From positions 1 to 8,339 of the forward strand of contig DATLOQ010000165.1 of assembly GCA_035536235.1 (NCBI GenBank): a DNA stretch of 8,339 nt, given 5' to 3'. Every line of letters begins with the position of its first letter. The first letter of the stretch is position 1. The translations under genes and the position numbers were made by a program. Below are positions 5,155-8,339 of the stretch, in pieces. This stretch comes from DATLNF01 sp035536235. GTDB taxonomy: Bacteria > Actinomycetota > Actinomycetes > BP-191. The notes under the pieces were generated by a model. It was not told the DNA's origin. It was given only the letters and a program-made list of their open reading frames with translations, and did no database searches.

Positions 5155-6846
5155 CTACTTCTTGACCTCGGTCAGCAGCGACAGGGTCTGCTCGAGCATG
5201 AGGTCGCCGACGCAGCGGTCGATCGCGTAGCCGTCCTCGTAGTTGACGAAGACGTAGCCGCCGGCGATGAGCCCGAGGCCCTGCTGCGATACCGGGTTGA
5301 TCTCGAACGACTGCGGCATGTAGCCCAGCGCGTCGTTTGCCTGGGCCAGCGGGAAGGTGACCCGGCCGGCGTTCTTCTCCTTCACCGTGTTCGTGAAGTT
5401 GCTGAACACCTCACCGGGCGCCGCACTGAAGACGATGTCGTCGCCGATGCGCGCCGCCGTGATCGGCAGCTCGACCGACTGCGGCGACGTCGAGATGCAC
5501 GGCGCCATGTCGGGCTCCTTGCCCGTGCGCACCAGGGCCGGGGTCGGCGAGAACTTGCGGTCGAAGAATCCCGGCGTCCCGAGCGCCGTGAGCGGCACGT
5601 TGGTGAGCGCTGAGGTGGCGGTTACCTGAGCGATCCTCACCGCGGTCTTGTCGACCGGGCGGCCCTTGCCGATGCCCGGGATCAACGCGGCCAGGCCGGC
5701 GCCGGTCATCTTGCCCTGAGCGTTGGACATGTTGCCGAGCCCGGTCATGAAGTGCAGCCCGATCCCGCCGAAGCGGTTCTCGAGCGCCTTCTCGAACTGG
5801 CCCGGCCAGTCGGGGTGCGCGACTCCTTCATTGGTGCCGAACGACGTCGGATGCGCGGCGTAGGCGCCGAGGGTCGCGATGACCCGCGGCCCACCGTTCT
5901 TGCCTCGCGCGCGGGGGTTGGCGGCGACGGCGCGGATCCAGCTCAGCTGTGACTCCTCGGCGGAGCGGTAGGTGTCGCGACGCTCGTTGTTGAACGCCCG
6001 CGCGTCCAGCTCGCCGGTCTCCACCCGGGCGGCCTCCATGCTCAGCACCGCCTGCTTGGCCGTCGACTTGATCGCGTCAGTGATCTGGGCCATGTACCAG
6101 TTGGGGACGAAGCCCCAGCCGCCGATGAAGTCGGGCGAGGCGTGCGAGTGCGTGGCGTGCAGGATGTGCGACGCGGGAGTCACGCCGACCTTGCGCGCGA
6201 CGATCTGCGGGTCGGCGGCGAGCGCCGCCGCGATCTGCTTGGCGCCGCAGTCGGAGCATTTGCGCTCGTAGTCCCAGAGCCAGCCCTCACCGTCGATGAC
6301 GGTGGTGATGATGGTCTGCTTGCCGTCGCTGAACGCCATGCTGCGCACCCAGAGGCCGAGCGTGGTGTCGAAGGACTTGACCGGGTTCGTCGGGCCGATC
6401 CCGAAGCCGCCCTGGTAGATGCAGCTGGGGTTCTCCGGCCAGGTCGACCCTGCGCTGGCAATGCCGTCGAGGGCGTTGAGGGCCGCCTTGGGCAGGTCGG
6501 AGTACCACTCCGGCGCGAGCGTCTTGCACTTCGCCGGGTCGGTCTCCCAGCGCGCGCCCGGGAAGCGCACCTGCATCTTGTCCGGCCGCGGCAGCATCGA
6601 CGTCTTCGCCGCACCCACCAGCAGCCGTCCAGCACCGAGCTGCGCACGGGCGGGCGCACCGGCGCCGGTCACCGGCAGAGCCCCTGCGTCGTCGATCAGC
6701 ACGCCGTCGACTGCGTCTCCAGTGGCCGGCGCTGTCGGAGCGCTGGCAGTCGGCACCGGCACCAGCCCGACGCCGGCCCAGCCGGCGGTGACCATCAGCG
6801 CGCCGGTCATCCCGGCGAGTGCGACGGAGCGGAGTGCCTTGCGCAT
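5155..6846 (-). CDS. Secreted neutral/alkaline ceramidase-like hydrolase, short form
   Basis: A 563-residue exported protein of the neutral/alkaline non-lysosomal ceramidase family, zinc amidases that split the N-acyl bond of ceramides. A signal peptide spans about residues 1-36 (RKALRS, hydrophobic core, cleavage near ASA). Family marks run in order: entry strand RLLVGAAKTSMLP (74-86), HATHSHASPDF (230-240), the second His region AAHPTSFG (330-337) with H344 and D346, a GLGNMSNAQG loop (369-378) with candidate nucleophile Ser374, AAPGEVF (475-481) with Glu479, and NDALGYMP (504-511) with Tyr509. By analogy with bacterial ceramidase these could be the zinc ligands and catalytic Ser; the mapping is from memory. 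The protein ends about 50 residues after the Tyr motif, so the usual C-terminal beta-sandwich is absent. C197/C200 form a CxxC pair. GGAG precedes the ATG by five bases. Substrate uncertain. Confidence 0.85.
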   Translation of the reverse strand: MRKALRSVALAGMTGALMVTAGWAGVGLVPVPTASAPTAPATGDAVDGVLIDDAGALPVTGAGAPARAQLGAGRLLVGAAKTSMLPRPDKMQVRFPGARWETDPAKCKTLAPEWYSDLPKAALNALDGIASAGSTWPENPSCIYQGGFGIGPTNPVKSFDTTLGLWVRSMAFSDGKQTIITTVIDGEGWLWDYERKCSDCGAKQIAAALAADPQIVARKVGVTPASHILHATHSHASPDFIGGWGFVPNWYMAQITDAIKSTAKQAVLSMEAARVETGELDARAFNNERRDTYRSAEESQLSWIRAVAANPRARGKNGGPRVIATLGAYAAHPTSFGTNEGVAHPDWPGQFEKALENRFGGIGLHFMTGLGNMSNAQGKMTGAGLAALIPGIGKGRPVDKTAVRIAQVTATSALTNVPLTALGTPGFFDRKFSPTPALVRTGKEPDMAPCISTSPQSVELPITAARIGDDIVFSAAPGEVFSNFTNTVKEKNAGRVTFPLAQANDALGYMPQSFEINPVSQQGLGLIAGGYVFVNYEDGYAIDRCVGDLMLEQTLSLLTEVKK

Positions 6847-6851
6847 GAGAT

Positions 6852-6855
6852 CTCC
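6852..6855 (-). promoter_or_regulatory. Ribosome binding site for the short ceramidase-like gene
   Basis: The minus strand reads GGAG five bases before ATG 6846, within the 31-base gap after the long ceramidase gene. It confirms the start and shows independent ribosome loading within a shared transcript. Confidence 0.6.
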
Positions 6856-6877
6856 AGATTCCAGTTCAGGGGGTTGA

Positions 6878-8339
6878 CTAACGCAGAACCAGCGGTACGC
6901 CGTTCGTCTCGCCGTGCATGTCCCGTACCGCCCCCGCCGCCACGACCGCCCGGTCGCCAGGCCGCAGCGTCGTATCCGCCACCCAGCGACCGTCGAGGAG
7001 CACCGCCGGCACCTGCACGACTCGCCCGCGCGCCCGCGTCACCGTCACGATCGCCGAGACCGCTGGCGCGGAGGAGGCCCAGGGGCGGAAGGAGCAGGTG
7101 CGGCAGATCCGGCTCTTGCCGTCCTGATTCTTGTCGTCGCGGATCGTGCGGAACGTTGACGCGTAGCTGCGCGGGTAGCGGCTGTCCGGCACTCGGAAGG
7201 ACACGTCCCCGCGCGAGTCGACAGCGCCGTCGCTCACCTGCACGCCGGTCCACGGTCGCACCTCGAAAGGCGCAGAGACGAGGGAGTACGGCGTGTCCGT
7301 CCGGTTAGGTCGCGCGACACCAGCGACGACGAAGCGGTAGGTCCCGGTCGGCGTGGACCCCAGCCGGGCCGGGAAGGCGCTGTATGCCTCGAAGCCCGCT
7401 GTCCAGAGCCACTCCTGCTGGCCCGAGTAGGTGCTTGCCACCCCGAGAACCCCCTTGGGGAAGGCGACCTGCGTCTGCACCTCACCGCTCATGTCGGCGT
7501 ACGGCGTCCAGCGGCCGCGCACCTTGCGCTCGACGCGCACGACCGGGTTGTCGATGGCGTTGCTGCCGCCGCGCCAGGTGAAGGTCGCCGCGCCGAAGCG
7601 CTGCAGGCTCTTCGGCTGGGTCACCGCGACGAATGGGCCCACGTCGGCCGGCAGCGAGGCACGCCAGGCGTCGTACGCAGGTCCGGAGATCGCGCCGACC
7701 GCGCGAGCTGTGGTCTCCTGCCGCAACTCGTCGGCCTGCGCCTGCGAGTCGTTGATCTCCGCGGCCAGCGCGGCGCCGCCCTTGAGCGCGCCGGCGATGC
7801 GCACCAAGCGGGTGACCATGTAGTCGGCGGTGTGCGGACCATAGGTCGTCAGCGCCTTCCGGTAGGAGTCGCGGCTCTGGTACTCGCGGTAGGACACCGT
7901 GTAGCCGTTGTAGTCACCGGCGTGACCCAAACCCACCGGCAGCGCGTAGCCCTGTGACTTCGGCAACTCCTGCTTGGTGAAGTTGCCCTTGATCGCCTTG
8001 AGGTCCGCCGGCTCGCTGTTGGCGTACGGCGCGTACGCCGGGTCGTCCCAGCCCGCCGCGTCGTTGTGCACCTGCGCGCGCATCCGGTCGTAGGCCGCCT
8101 TCGTCACGGGCTTGCCGTTGCAGCTGAAGTCGACGCCCGCCGGCTTGCACGAGCTGCTCCAGTCGTAGCCGTCGAAGATGTCGCCCTGCCTGGTGTTGGC
8201 GCGGCTCTCCAGGTTGAGGATCATGTCGACCTGCGCCTCGCAGGCGCAGGAGGCGAGAAGCACCTCGCCGAAGCGGAAGACCTGCAGCTTGAGCCGGGTG
8301 TTCTCCTCGACGGCGGGATACCCCGCGGCGCCGTACTGG
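6878..8339 (-). CDS. Neutral/alkaline ceramidase-like protein, long form (N-terminus beyond window)
   Basis: The frame is open to the right edge; 486 residues are visible and the catalytic N-terminal part lies outside. Numbering from the first visible residue: FRFGEVLLASCACEAQVDMI (21-40) matches the Glu-containing metal-site strand of the ceramidase family (Glu34). HAGDYNGYTVSYREY (139-153) followed by TTYGPHTADY (164-173) is the conserved 'N-x-Y-x-G-Y-x-T...E-Y...T-x-Y/F-G-P' block. The section ending GTYRFVVAG (332-340) and SAPFEV (356-361) fits the C-terminal beta-sandwich of these enzymes. About 120 further residues follow with a DKNQDG calcium-loop-like motif (402-407) and CRTC (412-415), an uncommon tail. 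A GTG at 8263 is not the real start, because upstream codons continue the domain. TAG at 6878-6880 is followed after 31 bases by the second ceramidase-like gene, so the two form an operon. Confidence 0.85.
   Translation of the reverse strand, partial: QYGAAGYPAVEENTRLKLQVFRFGEVLLASCACEAQVDMILNLESRANTRQGDIFDGYDWSSSCKPAGVDFSCNGKPVTKAAYDRMRAQVHNDAAGWDDPAYAPYANSEPADLKAIKGNFTKQELPKSQGYALPVGLGHAGDYNGYTVSYREYQSRDSYRKALTTYGPHTADYMVTRLVRIAGALKGGAALAAEINDSQAQADELRQETTARAVGAISGPAYDAWRASLPADVGPFVAVTQPKSLQRFGAATFTWRGGSNAIDNPVVRVERKVRGRWTPYADMSGEVQTQVAFPKGVLGVASTYSGQQEWLWTAGFEAYSAFPARLGSTPTGTYRFVVAGVARPNRTDTPYSLVSAPFEVRPWTGVQVSDGAVDSRGDVSFRVPDSRYPRSYASTFRTIRDDKNQDGKSRICRTCSFRPWASSAPAVSAIVTVTRARGRVVQVPAVLLDGRWVADTTLRPGDRAVVAAGAVRDMHGETNGVPLVLR

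Noticed and set aside
6142..7308. 388-residue plus-strand open frame
   Set aside because: Antisense across both ceramidase-family genes; composition is typical of a high-GC shadow frame with Arg/Pro/Ser runs.
1..8339. CRISPR arrays, tRNA/rRNA genes, insertion sequences, toxin-antitoxin or phage-defence genes
   Set aside because: No repeat-spacer pattern, cloverleaf, transposase or defence-type domain was seen on either strand.

Overview
The window is high-GC DNA with strong G/C bias at third codon positions, GTG starts and -10-like boxes placed directly in front of start codons. Together with a DUF6318-type lipoprotein, a DinB/DUF664 protein and a DUF1905 protein, this points to an actinomycete. 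A Nocardioidaceae-like soil or aquatic actinobacterium is my best guess, but no rRNA or marker gene in the window confirms it.

Layout. The left end (1-948, minus strand) holds a two-gene unit: a DUF6318-like lipoprotein followed, with an ATGA stop/start overlap, by a secreted Cys/Gly-rich protein that runs off the window. A divergent intergenic region with an inverted repeat leads to a small plus-strand protein of unknown function (1066-1350). A 302-base stretch follows, holding a probable 5'-truncated DUF4262-like remnant and a perfect 10-bp inverted repeat. Next is a DinB-family protein (1653-2201, plus), probably read from a leaderless mRNA. Its 3' end overlaps that of a convergent EamA permease by 26 bases.

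From 2176 to the right edge every gene is on the minus strand. In transcription order these are: a long neutral ceramidase-like protein (N-terminus outside the window), a second, shorter ceramidase-like secreted protein 31 bases later, a secreted six-Asp-box beta-propeller protein (BNR/sialidase-like), then, after an inverted-repeat-rich gap, a DUF1905 protein coupled by a GTGA overlap to the EamA permease.

Interpretation. The right half looks like an exported hydrolase locus: two divergent ceramidase-family proteins beside an Asp-box propeller protein. Amide-linked lipids such as ceramides or N-acyl amino-lipids, possibly glycosylated, are plausible substrates. This is inferred from family membership and gene order only. 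The DUF1905-EamA pair looks like a separate small transcription unit. I found no CRISPR array, tRNA, rRNA, transposase, integrase or recognisable defence system.
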